This document shows, piece after piece, positions 19,727 to 29,005 of a stretch of 64,000 bases of DNA. Under the pieces are notes generated by a model. It was given only the letters and a program-made list of their open reading frames with translations, was not told where the DNA came from and searched no databases. The number at the start of each line of letters is the position of its first letter. Position 1 is the first letter of the stretch. A program made the position numbers and the translations under genes. Location of the stretch: the NCBI RefSeq assembly GCF_014489495.1, contig NZ_CP060780.1:1-64000 (forward strand), written 5' to 3'. The stretch comes from Sphingomonas daechungensis. Its GTDB lineage: Bacteria; Pseudomonadota; Alphaproteobacteria; Sphingomonadales; Sphingomonadaceae.

Positions 19727-20588
19727 ATGCTTGTGCTCGACGAACAACAGCAGGCCGCCCGCGACTGGTTCGAATCGCTGCGCGATCGCATCTGTGCGGC
19801 ATTCGAGAAAATCGAGCGCGAAGCCGATAGCGAAGCGTCCTTCCGCTACACTCCGTGGGAGCGCGAAGATGCCGAGGGCGGGCCGGGCGGCGGCGGCGTT
19901 CGCGGCCAGATGACCGGCAAGGTCTTCGAAAAGGTCGGCGTCAATGTCTCGACCGTCGGTGGCCGCTTCGCCCGGAGTTCGCGGCAAGCATCCACGGCGC
20001 GGCAGAGGATCCCCGGTTCTTCGCCACCGGCATCAGCCTGGTCGCCCACATGGCCAATCCGCACGTCCCGGCCGTCCACATGAACACGCGCTTCCTGACG
20101 ACGACCAAACGCTGGTTCGGGGGCGGCGCGGATCTCAACCCCGCCATTCCAAACCCGGAAGACACTGACGCCTTCCACGCTCGTCTCCGTGCGGCCTGCG
20201 CCGCCCACGACCCGACCTTCTATCCGCGCTTCTCGAAGTGGGCCGAAGACTATTTCTTCCTGCCCATCGCGGTGTCGCTCGCGGGGTCGGCGGGATCTTC
20301 TACGACCATCTCGAGTGCTTTGAGCCTGGGGAAGGACCGACTTTCGAGGAGAACTTCGCCTTTACCCGAGATGTCGGCGAAGCCTTCCTCGACATCTTTC
20401 CGAAGATTGTCCGCGCCCGCCTGAGAACGCCTTTCACCGAAGACGACATGAGCAAGCTGCTGGAATTCCGCGGCCGCTATGTGGAGTTCAACCTCCTCTA
20501 CGACCGCGGCACCTTGTTCGGCCTCAAGACTGGCGGAAACATCGACGCCATCCTGATGAGCCTCCCGCCCCTCGCCGCCTGGACATGA
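19727..20588 (+). CDS. hemF: Oxygen-dependent coproporphyrinogen III oxidase (frameshifted)
   Basis: Converts coproporphyrinogen III to protoporphyrinogen IX by two oxidative decarboxylations, using O2. About 287 aa after repair: FRYTPWEREDAEGGPGGGGV, VNVSTVGGRF, ANPHVPAVHMNTRF, TKRWFGGGADLNPAIPNPED, YFFLPHRGVARGVGG and YVEFNLLYDRGTLFGLKTGG are HemF hallmarks. One C is missing at 19971-19973 (before FAPEFAAS) and one at 20263-20265 (in FLPHRG). Adding both gives an exact full-length frame. The start is the ATG at 19727. It overlaps the GNAT gene by 4 bases. Confidence 0.93.
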
Positions 20589-21175
20589 GCTACGACGAAG
20601 TCTCGGACCGCGATCTCGTCGCGGTCGTCACATTCCTGGAGATGCACGCGCGGCCGCAGGTCGAAGTGCCTCCCTCACCTTGGAAGCTCCGCCGCATCGA
20701 GGACCCGGAGCCCGGCGCCTATCGCGAGCTTTTCGCAAGCATTGGGTCCCGATGGCTCTGGTTTTCGCGCCTCGTGATGGCTGATGGCGACCTGTCCGCG
20801 ATCATCCAGGACCCGAAGGTCGAGCTTTTCTCCGTTGAAGACGAGGCTGGGAGGGCGGTCGGCATGCTGGAACTCGATTATCGCCAGCCGGGCGAATGCG
20901 AACTCTCCTTCGTCGGCGTACTCCCAGAGTTGTCCGGGCAAGGTCATGGCCGCTGGCTACTCGCCGAGGCTGTCGACAGGGCCTGGCGAGACGGCGTCCG
21001 CCGGGTCCACGTGCACACTTGCACGCTTGATCATCCGGCGGCCCTCTCAGCCTATCGCCGGGCGGGCTTCACTCCGTACAAGCGCGCGATCGAGCGCTTT
21101 CCCGATCCACGCCTGATCGGAGCGCTGCCGCGCGATTGCGCTCCTCAGATCCCGCTGCTGGGGACGCTCGCCTGA
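20585..21175 (+). CDS. GNAT family N-acetyltransferase
   Basis: Acyl-CoA-dependent acetyltransferase of 196 aa. The acetyl-CoA-binding motif A appears as LSFVGVLPELSGQGHGRWLL (Q/R-x-x-G-x-G/A type: SGQGHG), followed by VHVHTCTLDHPAALSAYRRA and GFTPYKR, the C-terminal GNAT elements. The substrate is unknown. Its ATG overlaps the hemF stop (ATGA), so translation is coupled. The 3' end overlaps the convergent membrane-protein gene by about 31 bases. Confidence 0.9.
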   Translation: MSYDEVSDRDLVAVVTFLEMHARPQVEVPPSPWKLRRIEDPEPGAYRELFASIGSRWLWFSRLVMADGDLSAIIQDPKVELFSVEDEAGRAVGMLELDYRQPGECELSFVGVLPELSGQGHGRWLLAEAVDRAWRDGVRRVHVHTCTLDHPAALSAYRRAGFTPYKRAIERFPDPRLIGALPRDCAPQIPLLGTLA

Positions 21176-21939
21176 GCCTCTTGGCCTGAGGCCTGCACGT
21201 ATAGCCGAGCCAGCATCACCATCAGGACGACGTAGACGCCGGCCTGCACGATCTCGCCGGCGAGGGAGACGAGAAGCGCGCCGACGGTGAACGGCTCCAT
21301 CTCGCCGAAGACCATGCGAACCACCAAGCCAAGGATCGAGAAGGTCGCGAGGATCAGGATCGCCGCGCCGATGAGAAAGATCATCAGGAAAGCGAACAGC
21401 CGCCACCAATTCCCTGCCGTCAGGTTCCAGCTTCGCTTGACGATTTCGACGGGCCCAATCTGTTCCGCAACGGCGATCGGACCGGTCAGAACCATGCGGA
21501 TAACGACGAAGAAGAACGCAACGAGGACGACCAGGAACAGGAGGGCTAATGCGCCGCCCGGCTGAGCCTGCAAGGTGCGGCCGATCCCCACGAACAGGAT
21601 GGCGAACGGCAGGCCCCAGATCATCTGACTGATGAAATAGACGGGCATCCGCGCGAAGCTGCTGGTGATCACTTCTCCCACGGTCAGCCGATTGCCCATG
21701 GCCAGCTTGGCGAGCGCTAGCTGCCCCACGATCGCGATCAGCATCGCGACGAGCAAGACCGCGACCCAAGCACCCGGCGCCGGAAATTCACCGACCTTGG
21801 GAGTTGGCATGAACAGGTTGGCGACGAGTCCGGGCAAAACCAGCAACGCGAGTGCAACCGTGGCGAACAGCTTGCCGTCACTCTGAAGGAGCGCACGCGT
21901 TTCGTCCCAGGCGCGCGAGATGGAGAGTTTACTTGTCAC
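21145..21939 (-). CDS. Multi-pass membrane protein (GDPD-membrane/YciC-like)
   Basis: Integral membrane protein of 264 aa with about six TM helices. The layout (cytoplasmic [20 protein letters not shown], paired helices, then [20 protein letters not shown] between helices) resembles the UPF0259/YciC and glycerophosphodiesterase membrane-domain group, whose role is unclear. It is divergent from lipB. Confidence 0.72.
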   Translation of the reverse strand: MTSKLSISRAWDETRALLQSDGKLFATVALALLVLPGLVANLFMPTPKVGEFPAPGAWVAVLLVAMLIAIVGQLALAKLAMGNRLTVGEVITSSFARMPVYFISQMIWGLPFAILFVGIGRTLQAQPGGALALLFLVVLVAFFFVVIRMVLTGPIAVAEQIGPVEIVKRSWNLTAGNWWRLFAFLMIFLIGAAILILATFSILGLVVRMVFGEMEPFTVGALLVSLAGEIVQAGVYVVLMVMLARLYVQASGQEAQASVPSSGI

Positions 21940-22037
21940 CAGGGTCCCCCTGTTGGAATGGTGGCGCAGTTATGCGGACCGTCGCCGGGACTTGCAACGC
22001 GCTTGCGACCAGCGAATGCAAAGGCCATCTCGCAGCC

Positions 22038-22699
22038 ATGATCGACACCAGCGACATCGAATGGCGCGTAAGTGAAGGGCAGGTGCCCTACCCCGATGCG
22101 CTGGCATTCATGGAGGAGCGCGCGGCCGCCATTCGGGCCGGAACGGCGAGCGAATGCATCTGGCTGGTCGAGCATCCCCCGCTCTTCACTGCCGGGACGA
22201 GCGCCGACCCAACGGAGTTGTTCAATCCCGCCGGCTTCCCGGTCTACGATGCCGGCCGCGGCGGCCGCTACACCTATCACGGCCCGGCCAGCGGGTTGGA
22301 TACCTGATGCTCGACCTTGAACGGCGCGGCCGCGATGTGCGGAATCTGGTCTGCTCGCTCGAAGGCTGGATGATCTCTACCCTGGCCGATCTCGGGATTT
22401 CCGCCCACCGGGCGCCTGGCAGGATCGGAATTTGGGTCGGCGAAGGGCCCGCCGAGGCAAAGATCGCCGCGCTCGGCATCCGGATCAAACGCTGGGTTAC
22501 CTTGCACGGGTTTGCAATCAATGTTGCACCGGACCTTTCCCACTTCGGCGGCATCGTTCCTTGTGGGATCAGCGAGTTTGGGGTGACGAGCATGAAAGCG
22601 CTTGGGAAAGAAATGCCTCTGACGCGCGTTGATGATGCGCTGAAGCGAACTTTCCCGTCATTTGTCAGTGACTTGTCACTGACGTGTAAAGTGTCTTGA
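22038..22699 (+). CDS. lipB: Lipoyl(octanoyl) transferase (frameshifted)
   Basis: Transfers the octanoyl chain from acyl-ACP to lipoyl domains of 2-oxoacid dehydrogenases and GcvH. About 220 aa after repair: [40 protein letters not shown] (active-site region), [40 protein letters not shown] with the catalytic Cys in PCGI. One G is missing at 22286-22287 in the GPGQ codons; adding it restores the frame. The ATG at 22038 starts [14 protein letters not shown]. Confidence 0.93.
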
Positions 22700-22786
22700 T
22701 GGGCGCGAGCGCTTCAGACTATTGTGCGCGCGATTTGCGAGGTGGGCGCCGCCCACTTTCAGATCGGATAATCTAGGGAGTTTTGA

Positions 22787-23029
22787 ATGCGTGCTCTTAT
22801 CCTGGTCGCCGGTGCGGCCCTGGCGGTTTCGGCTTGCAGCAGCAACGAAGCCGCAGACAACACGATGAACGTCGACAACCTTGTCGTCGACAACATGACC
22901 ATGAACGAGCCAGCGATGGACGCCAACATGGACATGAATGCGACGACCGACGCGAACGCGGTTACGACCGACATGAACGCGACGACCGACGCCAACGCGA
23001 CGGATGCCAACGCAACCAACGCGATGTAA
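22787..23029 (+). CDS. Small Asn/Thr/Asp/Met-rich lipoprotein
   Basis: Predicted 80-aa lipoprotein: signal MRALILVAGAALAVS with lipobox VSAC (Cys17). The mature part is built from short imperfect repeats such as MNATTDANA, TTDMNATTDANA and TDANATNAM, nearly all Asn, Asp, Thr, Ala, Met and Val. No domain is recognised. A strong terminator follows. A second small lipoprotein gene with a related Asn/Ala-rich tail follows directly. Confidence 0.8.
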   Translation: MRALILVAGAALAVSACSSNEAADNTMNVDNLVVDNMTMNEPAMDANMDMNATTDANAVTTDMNATTDANATDANATNAM

Positions 23030-23063
23030 TTCGACGGCTCTCCATTTGGAGTGCTGACGAACA

Positions 23064-23098
23064 AGAGGCTGCCGGTTTTTCCGGCAGCCTCTTTTTTT
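23064..23098 (+). terminator. Rho-independent terminator after the Asn-rich lipoprotein gene
   Basis: A perfect 12-bp stem (AGAGGCTGCCGG / CCGGCAGCCTCT) with a TTTTT loop and a run of seven T. It lies 35 bases after the stop codon. Confidence 0.93.
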
Positions 23099-23117
23099 GT
23101 ACTTGCGAGGAAATCCG

Positions 23118-23372
23118 ATGAAACGCCTGCTCTGCACCGGCCTGATGGTGATCGCATTGTCCTCCTGCGGCAGCTATAGGCAGACCACCGAGAACAGCGG
23201 AGTCCTCGACAACGTCTCAGTCGAGGCGATGCCGGCGAACGATGCCAGCGCCCTTGAAGCGGTTGAAGCGCAGGACTCACGCCTCGCCACGCAGGAATTG
23301 GCCAACGAGACGGTCGAAACCGCAACCAACGATTCCAACGCCGTCGGAAACGCCGCCGGTAACTCGCAATAG
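23118..23372 (+). CDS. Small predicted lipoprotein
   Basis: 84-aa product with signal MKRLLCTGLMVIALS and lipobox LSSC (Cys18). The mature part is polar, acidic and Ala/Asn/Glu-rich (for example NDASALEAVEAQDSRLATQ), ending in an Asn/Ala-rich tail. The ATG at 23118 has CGAGGA upstream. No family is recognised. It follows the terminator of the preceding lipoprotein gene, so it probably has its own promoter. Confidence 0.72.
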   Translation: MKRLLCTGLMVIALSSCGSYRQTTENSGVLDNVSVEAMPANDASALEAVEAQDSRLATQELANETVETATNDSNAVGNAAGNSQ

Positions 23373-24005
23373 CTAAGGCAGGCCGATGACCTTGTGAGCC
23401 TGCAGTGACAGGCGCCACAGCGGCCGCTCCATCACTAGCCGGATCGAATCCTGGAGCGCCCACTCCCGCTCCTCGCAATCCATCGGCTGGATCAGGAAAT
23501 TCGAGAAGTCCCAGCACTCGAACTCAGCCGGGTCGATACCCATCTGTGGCCAGACCAGTTTCAGTTCGTTACCCCGGCGCTGAACCACGTCGGTGCCCGC
23601 CTTGGGGCTGATGCAGAGCCAGTCGATGCCTGCAACCGCCGAGATCGTGCCGTTACTCTCGACCGCGATTCGGAAGCCGCGTGCATGCAAGGCCTCGACC
23701 AGTGGCGGGTCGAGCTGCAACATCGGCTCTCCGCCCGTGATGACCACCAGCCGATCCTCCGTGCCAGGGCCCCAGGTTCGTTCGACCTGCTGAGCGAGGG
23801 TCGGGGCATCGGCGAACTTGCCCCCGCCCTCTACGTCAGTCCCGACGAAATCCGTATCGCAGAAATTGCACTGGGCCGTGTCGCGGTCCTGCTCGCGGCC
23901 AGTCCAGAGGTTGCAACCGGCGAAGCGAAGGAACACGGCCCGACGCCCCGTTTGAACCCCTTCGCCCTGAAGCGTGAGGAAGCACTCCTTGACCGCATAG
24001 CTCAT
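23373..24005 (-). CDS. queE: 7-carboxy-7-deazaguanine synthase
   Basis: Radical SAM enzyme of queuosine biosynthesis that converts 6-carboxytetrahydropterin to 7-carboxy-7-deazaguanine. The 210-residue sequence has [20 protein letters not shown] then FAGCNLW, and the cluster cysteines in the spacing C-x14-C-x2-C (GCNLW ... [12 protein letters not shown]), the variant known from Burkholderia QueE, not the usual CX3CX2[12 protein letters not shown] is the SAM-binding GGEP motif. The ATG overlaps the queC stop. Confidence 0.94.
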   Translation of the reverse strand: MSYAVKECFLTLQGEGVQTGRRAVFLRFAGCNLWTGREQDRDTAQCNFCDTDFVGTDVEGGGKFADAPTLAQQVERTWGPGTEDRLVVITGGEPMLQLDPPLVEALHARGFRIAVESNGTISAVAGIDWLCISPKAGTDVVQRRGNELKLVWPQMGIDPAEFECWDFSNFLIQPMDCEEREWALQDSIRLVMERPLWRLSLQAHKVIGLP

Positions 24006-24687
24006 GCGTAGGCCGTCGGATCCTCGATCCCGGCATCTGCGAACCCTTTCGAGCGTAGGCGGCAGGCATCGCATTCGCCACAAGCCCGCCCGTCTGGAGC
24101 GGGGTCGTAGCAGCTGTGACTGATGCCGGCGTCCAGGCCGAGCCTGTTGGCCTCGCTCGCGATTTGGGCTTTGGTCATCTCCTGCAAGGGAGCGTTGATT
24201 GTGATCGTTCCACCTTCGGAACCGGCCTTGGTCGCCAGCCGCGCAAGAGTCTCGAAACCGGCGACAAATTCCGGCCGGCAATCGGGATAGCCGGAATAAT
24301 CCAGAGCGTTGACCCCGATGAAGATGTCATCCGCCCCCTCGGCCTCGGCCCAGGCCAGAGCGATGCTGAGGAAGATGAGGTTGCGCGCCGGCACGTACGT
24401 CACCGGGATACCCGGCTGCACACCGTCCTTCGGCACTTCGGTCTCGCTCGTCAGCGCCGATCCGCCGAAAGCCCGAAGGTCGAGGGCAGGATGATGTGAC
24501 GATCTGCGATGTCGGCTGCAATGCGTCTCGCAGCTTCGATCTCGACCCGGTGGCGCTGGTTGTAGTCGATTGTCAGCGCCAGGACTTCGAACCCGCGTTC
24601 GCGAGCAAGCGCCGCGCACACCATCGAGTCGAGCCCGCCCGAAAGGAGCACGATCGCCTTCTTCCTGTCTGAGCCGATTCCCGCCAT
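24002..24687 (-). CDS. queC: 7-cyano-7-deazaguanine synthase (frameshifted)
   Basis: ATP-dependent ligase that makes preQ0 from 7-carboxy-7-deazaguanine and ammonia. About 228 aa after repair. The PP-loop [19 protein letters not shown] is near the N terminus; [18 protein letters not shown] and the zinc-binding Cys set [20 protein letters not shown] are at the C end. One C is missing at 24484-24486 (codons for [16 protein letters not shown]). It is upstream of and overlaps queE by 4 bases. Confidence 0.94.
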
Positions 24688-24713
24688 GGCGGCGCCCTCT
24701 AAGGCGTTGAAGG

Positions 24714-24752
24714 CAACAAAAGAAGGGCCGCTCGTCGTTCAACAAGCGGCCC
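24714..24752 (-). terminator. Rho-independent terminator downstream of the gene at 24858
   Basis: On the minus strand GGGCCGCT pairs with AGCGGCCC around a 12-base loop, followed by TTCTTTTGTTG. It separates the small secreted-protein gene from queC. Confidence 0.75.
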
Positions 24753-24857
24753 AGTTCCGGGCCTGAGCCCGTTTGGGAGGAAAGCGTGCCAAAATCCGGC
24801 ACGACCCCCTCCTACCTGACCTTGGTTAAACCCTTGCTTAATGGAATGGGAATTTTC

Positions 24858-25247
24858 TCAGCAATTCCCAATTCTTCGCGCCTGGAGCACGTAATGAAAC
24901 GGCGCATTGTTGGAGATGCCCTGTGTCTCAATCCGCAGCGATCGCGGCGTAATCAGCTGGACGTTGGACTGTCCGAATGCGCCACCTGTACAGGTGTAAT
25001 GGACCTCCGTGCGGCTCTGCTGGTCGCGGATAATCTCACGCGAGCAGTTTGAGCGCAGATGCTCGTACTGGGAAAGAACAGCAGGATCCGCGATACAGAT
25101 GTTACGGCGCCCTCCGTCCGCGCGGCTAACCTCCCACAAGCCACCGGAAGTCTGCATAAAGACCGCCGGACGGGCAGCAGCCGTCAAAGCGAGCAGCGCC
25201 ACGGCTGCCGCGCAAACTCCTGTGGTCGCTCGAATCGGGCGCTTCAT
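24858..25247 (-). CDS. Small secreted protein, DUF3617-like
   Basis: 129 aa with a signal peptide (residues 1-29, ending near ARPAVFM). The mature part (GLWEVSRADGGRRNICIADP, then HYTCTGGAFGQSNVQLITPR) has a W-E near the start, four Cys likely forming disulfides, and beta-rich spacing similar to the periplasmic DUF3617 family. The function is unknown. The ATG at 25247 lies within a longer open frame whose upstream part is antisense to hslO. Confidence 0.7.
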   Translation of the reverse strand: MKRPIRATTGVCAAAVALLALTAAARPAVFMQTSGGLWEVSRADGGRRNICIADPAVLSQYEHLRSNCSREIIRDQQSRTEVHYTCTGGAFGQSNVQLITPRSLRIETQGISNNAPFHYVLQARRIGNC

Positions 25248-25296
25248 CGGGCGGCACTTACCATGAAATAGGTTAACGTGGAGCGTGTTTCCTCGA

Positions 25297-26199
25297 CTAG
25301 GACACGTCCACCAGGGCGATCGGAAAGCTTTGGGAGCAGAATGCACAATCGACCGTGATGAAGCCATCGGGGCCGACCATCTCCGCCCTCTCCTCCTCGG
25401 GGAAGCGAGCGATGACCGAACGAACGTAGTCGGGATCGCACCGGCATCCACGTTTCAGCGCGACTGGTTCGAAGGTTAGCACCTCCGCCTCTTCGTGGAA
25501 TAGGCGCCAAATCAGGCCGTCGAGGGGGAGCTCGGGATCCGTCAGCTCTTCCGGCTTCACCGAGCCAGCGAGGATCGCGACATGCGGCCAGTCCGGATGG
25601 TCGAGCTGTGTATGAAGGCGCTCGCGCCCTTCCTCGCCCTCCGGAAGATGCTGAAACAGGATCCCACCCGCATGCCATTTGCCGTCCCGCTTTTCCGAGG
25701 CGAGCCGGACTAGGCTGGGGATCTGTTCTGATTGAGCGAAGTAACTTTGTGCGGCCTGGGCAAGGCTCTCGCCTTCGAGCGGCACAATACCCTGGTATCG
25801 CTCGTCGCTTACGGGCTGGTCAAACGTGATGGCCAGGTAGCCCTTTCCGAACAGCGCGAACAGCGATGGGTTCGGGCCGATGTCGGCGAGCCGCTCGGGG
25901 CGATGACGAACGTAGCCGCGGAGCTCCCCGGCGAGGTAGTCGCAGACGAGCAAGTCGACGGCGCCGTTCTCCGTCTGCGCCTGCAACGTCATCTGGCCCT
26001 GTGGGTCCTTGAGCAGCGAGCCGAGCAACGCGGTCAGCGTCAGCGCTTCGGCGAGCAGCCGTTCGATTACCGGCGGGTAGTTATGCGCGGACAGGATCTG
26101 GTCGAGCACAGGACCGATACGCGCGGCTCGCCCACGAGCGTCGCGCGACGGGATGGTGACGCCGATGGCGACGTCCATGGACAATTTATCTGCGGGCAT
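25297..26199 (-). CDS. hslO: Hsp33 redox-regulated chaperone
   Basis: Holdase chaperone activated by oxidative unfolding, 300 aa. The C-terminal zinc redox switch is present: GCRCDPDYV with Cys252 and Cys254 and DCAFCSQSF with Cys285 and Cys288 (CxC and CxxC). The N-terminal domain has SAHNYPPVIERLLAEALTLT and GYVRHRPERL. It is 39 bases downstream of argD on the same strand, so probably one operon. Confidence 0.95.
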   Translation of the reverse strand: MPADKLSMDVAIGVTIPSRDARGRAARIGPVLDQILSAHNYPPVIERLLAEALTLTALLGSLLKDPQGQMTLQAQTENGAVDLLVCDYLAGELRGYVRHRPERLADIGPNPSLFALFGKGYLAITFDQPVSDERYQGIVPLEGESLAQAAQSYFAQSEQIPSLVRLASEKRDGKWHAGGILFQHLPEGEEGRERLHTQLDHPDWPHVAILAGSVKPEELTDPELPLDGLIWRLFHEEAEVLTFEPVALKRGCRCDPDYVRSVIARFPEEERAEMVGPDGFITVDCAFCSQSFPIALVDVS

Positions 26200-26238
26200 G
26201 ATGCTTAGATAGGAGCCAGGCGCCCGCCTTCCAACCGC

Positions 26239-27429
26239 TTAAGCGGCGGCCGCCGGAGCCTCATACTGGGCGGCTGCGGCGGACAGGCTCTCGACGAACT
26301 CCCGAATGTGGCTTTCGTCGATGACCAGTGGCGGAAGCACGCGCATGACGTTGTCGCCCGCGGCGACCGTCAGCAGACCCTGTGTGCGAAGCCAGTTCAC
26401 AAATTGGCGGCTGTCGGTCTTCATCTTGATGCCGAGCATCAGACCCATGCCACGAACGCTTTCGAACAGATGGTCGTGGTTCGGGATCATCTGCTCGAGC
26501 GCCGAGCGCAGGCGCTCGCCCATCAGTTGAACGTTGGTGAGAAACTCATCGTTGGCGATCACGTCGAAGACCGCCTGACCGGCCGCCATTGCCAACGGAT
26601 TGCCGCCGTAGGTCGAGCCGTGCGTTCCAATGACCATTCCACTGGCAGCCTTCTCGGTTGCGAGGCAGGCGCCAAGCGGGAAGCCTCCGCCGATGCCCTT
26701 GGCAGAAGCCATGATGTCCGGCTCAACGCCATATTGCTCGTAGGCATAGAGCGTGCCCGTGCGCGCAACGCCGCACTGCACTTCGTCGAACACCAGCATC
26801 AGGTCCTTCTCGTCGCAAACGGCGCGGAGGCCGGCGATGAATTCGTGGCTGGCGGGGCGGATCCCGCCTTCGCCCTGCACCGGCTCAAGAAGGAAACCGG
26901 CGGTGTTGTCGTCGACCGCGGCCAGCGCCTGCTCCAGATTGTCGAACTCCACGACCTTGAAGCCGGGCAGCAGCGGCGCGAAGCCGTCGCGAAGCTTCTC
27001 CTGATTGGTCGCGCTGATCGTGGCCATTGTCCGCCCGTGGAAGGCGTTCGAAAAGGTGATCAGGTCATGCTTGTGGGGATTGCCCTTGGCATGGTGGTAG
27101 CGGCGCGCGGTCTTGATCGCGCACTCGACCGCCTCGGCGCCCGAATTGGTGAAAAAGACGGTGTCGGCGAAAGTCAGGTCGACCAGCCGCTGCGCGAATG
27201 CCTCGCCCTGAGGGCTACCGTACAGGTTCGACACGTGCATCAGCGTCGCCGCCTGCTTGGCGATCGCCTCGGTCAGATGCGGATGGCCGTGACCCAGCAG
27301 GTTGACCGCGATGCCCGACGCGAAGTCCAGGTACTTCTCGCCGTTCTCGCCATAGAGATAGACGCCTTCACCTCGAACCGGCCTCACCTCGCAACGAGGA
27401 TAAACGGGCATGAGCGGAGTGATGGCCAT
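26239..27429 (-). CDS. argD: Acetylornithine/succinyldiaminopimelate aminotransferase family
   Basis: PLP-dependent class III aminotransferase of arginine (and possibly lysine) synthesis, 396 aa. Features: EGVYLYGENGEKYLDFASGI, FFTNSGAEAVECAIKTARRY, LVFDEVQCGVARTGTLYAYE, and the PLP-lysine segment SAKGIGGGFPLGACLA. Many sphingomonads have argF between argD and hslO; it is absent here. Confidence 0.93.
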   Translation of the reverse strand: MAITPLMPVYPRCEVRPVRGEGVYLYGENGEKYLDFASGIAVNLLGHGHPHLTEAIAKQAATLMHVSNLYGSPQGEAFAQRLVDLTFADTVFFTNSGAEAVECAIKTARRYHHAKGNPHKHDLITFSNAFHGRTMATISATNQEKLRDGFAPLLPGFKVVEFDNLEQALAAVDDNTAGFLLEPVQGEGGIRPASHEFIAGLRAVCDEKDLMLVFDEVQCGVARTGTLYAYEQYGVEPDIMASAKGIGGGFPLGACLATEKAASGMVIGTHGSTYGGNPLAMAAGQAVFDVIANDEFLTNVQLMGERLRSALEQMIPNHDHLFESVRGMGLMLGIKMKTDSRQFVNWLRTQGLLTVAAGDNVMRVLPPLVIDESHIREFVESLSAAAAQYEAPAAAA

Positions 27430-27499
27430 CTCGGGCAGGTCCTTCTGTGGTCTGTGGGGTGCGGCTGATTACCGGTCCGGCCCTATAGCCAGACGGCCC

Positions 27500-27535
27500 A
27501 AAAAGGGAAAGGCGCGCCGGTTTCCCAACGCGCCT
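27500..27535 (-). terminator. Rho-independent terminator after the coiled-coil secreted-protein gene
   Basis: On the minus strand AGGCGCG and CGCGCCT form a stem around a loop of about 12 bases, then TTTCCCTTTTT. It lies 27 bases after the stop at 27563 and before argD. Confidence 0.75.
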
Positions 27536-27562
27536 CCTTGTTTCGGACCTGTTCCGAAGGTC

Positions 27563-28006
27563 TTAGTCGTGGCGGTAGCCGCGATCGTCTTCGTAGCGAT
27601 CGTTGCGGCCGTCACGATCGCGGTCGCTCCAGCCGTTGTTGCCCCAGCGATTTCCGTCGCGCGCTTCGTAGCCGATCCGCTGCTCGAGACGCGAAATGCG
27701 ATACGTGAGCGACTGCGCCTCGCGCGGGTTGAGCCCGTTGCGAGCCGAGCGGTAGATCTGCCGTTCGAGATCGCGAGACTGGTTGCGCAGGCTATTGGCC
27801 TCGCGCTCGCTCAGGATATTGCGCTGGTCGAGCCGGTTGATCGTGCGCTGCAGGTTGTCGACCCGTGCCTGAAGGCTGCGGACCGAGCCATAATTATTGT
27901 TGTAGCCATAGCCCTGCGGGGCTGGATGGTACTGGGCAGGTGCGGGCGTTGCGACAGCGAGAGCCGAAGCAACAGCGGCGATACCGATAAGAACTTCACG
28001 CATCAT
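27563..28006 (-). CDS. Secreted coiled-coil protein
   Basis: 147 aa. Signal peptide 1-25 (MMREVLIGIAAVASALAVAT, PAPAQ). After a Gly/Tyr/Asn-rich linker, residues about 40-110 form heptad-like repeats (QARVDNLQRTINRLDQRNIL, SEREANSLRNQSRDLERQI, SLTYRISRLEQRIGYEARDG), then an Arg/Asp-rich tail. The SD AAGGAG precedes two tandem ATGs at 28006 and 28003. No known domain; probably periplasmic. Confidence 0.78.
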   Translation of the reverse strand: MMREVLIGIAAVASALAVATPAPAQYHPAPQGYGYNNNYGSVRSLQARVDNLQRTINRLDQRNILSEREANSLRNQSRDLERQIYRSARNGLNPREAQSLTYRISRLEQRIGYEARDGNRWGNNGWSDRDRDGRNDRYEDDRGYRHD

Positions 28007-28104
28007 GGCTCTCCTTGAGCGGTTGATGCGTCTGTTGTGCTCCTGACCGCTTGCCGGGACGCTGAACGCTTCCGTTATCGGGCGTTCAACTAGCTTAACG
28101 CGGC

Positions 28105-28945
28105 TTATTGCTTGATCTTCCAGCCTTTTTTCAAAAGCGTAAAGCAAATCGCCCACAAGGCGACGTTGACACAGAGGAGTCCGATGGCCCCGACCGCTAT
28201 CGGCGAATCGCTGATTCCCAGAAATCCGAATCGGAAACCCGAGATCACGTAGAAGAACGGGTTCGCGTGGCTGATTGCCCGGAACGTCGGCGCCAACTGC
28301 TCAACCGAGTAGAAGGTCCCGGACAGGAGCGACAGCGGCGTCACCACGAAATTGGTCACGGCGGCAGCATGGTCGAACTTGTCGGCCCACAGAGACGTCA
28401 GCAGCCCCATGAAGCTCAGCATCAACGCACCCATCAGTCCGAACCACAGAGCCCAGAGCGGGTGCTCCAACCGGACATGCACTCCCGGCCACAGCAGCAT
28501 CGCAAGCCACACCGCAAAACCGACCAGGAATGCGCGCGTCACTGCCGCGCCCACCAGGCCCGCAATCAGCTCGCCGGTCGACAACGGGGCATGAGATAGT
28601 CGACGATGTTCCCCTGCATCTTGCCGACCAGCAGCGAGAAGCTGGCATTGGCGAAGGCGTTCTGAATCATGGCCATGACGATCAGCCCCGGCGCGATGAA
28701 GTCGGCGAAGGGAACGCCCATCACGGTGCGCCCACCGCGGCCTAATGCGACCGTGAAAATCGCCAGATACAGGAGCGTCGTGATCGCCGGTGCCCAGACG
28801 GTCTGCATCTGCACCTTGAAGAACCGGCGCACCTCCTTGATATAGAGGGTCCTGAGCCCGCCCAGTTGACGCCGTGCAATACCGGCTCTCCCGGTGGTGT
28901 TCGAACCCAGATTGGAGATTGCTCGCTCGGAGTGGTCACGGGCAT
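28105..28945 (-). CDS. ABC-2 type transporter permease (frameshifted)
   Basis: Membrane subunit of an ABC-2 exporter, about 280 aa after repair, with six TM helices: TLYIKEVRRFFKVQMQTVWA, FIAPGLIVMAMIQNAFANAS, MQGNIVDYLMPPLSTGEL, TPLSLLSGTFYSVEQL and HANPFFYVISGFRFGFLG. One base is missing at 28857-28859 and another at 28586-28589; both are C/G runs. The ATPase partner is not adjacent, since gcrA lies divergently upstream. The start is the ATG at 28945. Confidence 0.86.
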
Positions 28946-29005
28946 GCGCCTATCGGTTGGCGCCAGCCCCCGCAACCCGAGCGACGACGTTGGAGAAGTA
29001 TTTAG

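Noticed and set aside
26308-27468. 386-codon plus-strand frame opposite argD
   Set aside because: Antisense to a clear class III aminotransferase; no motif.
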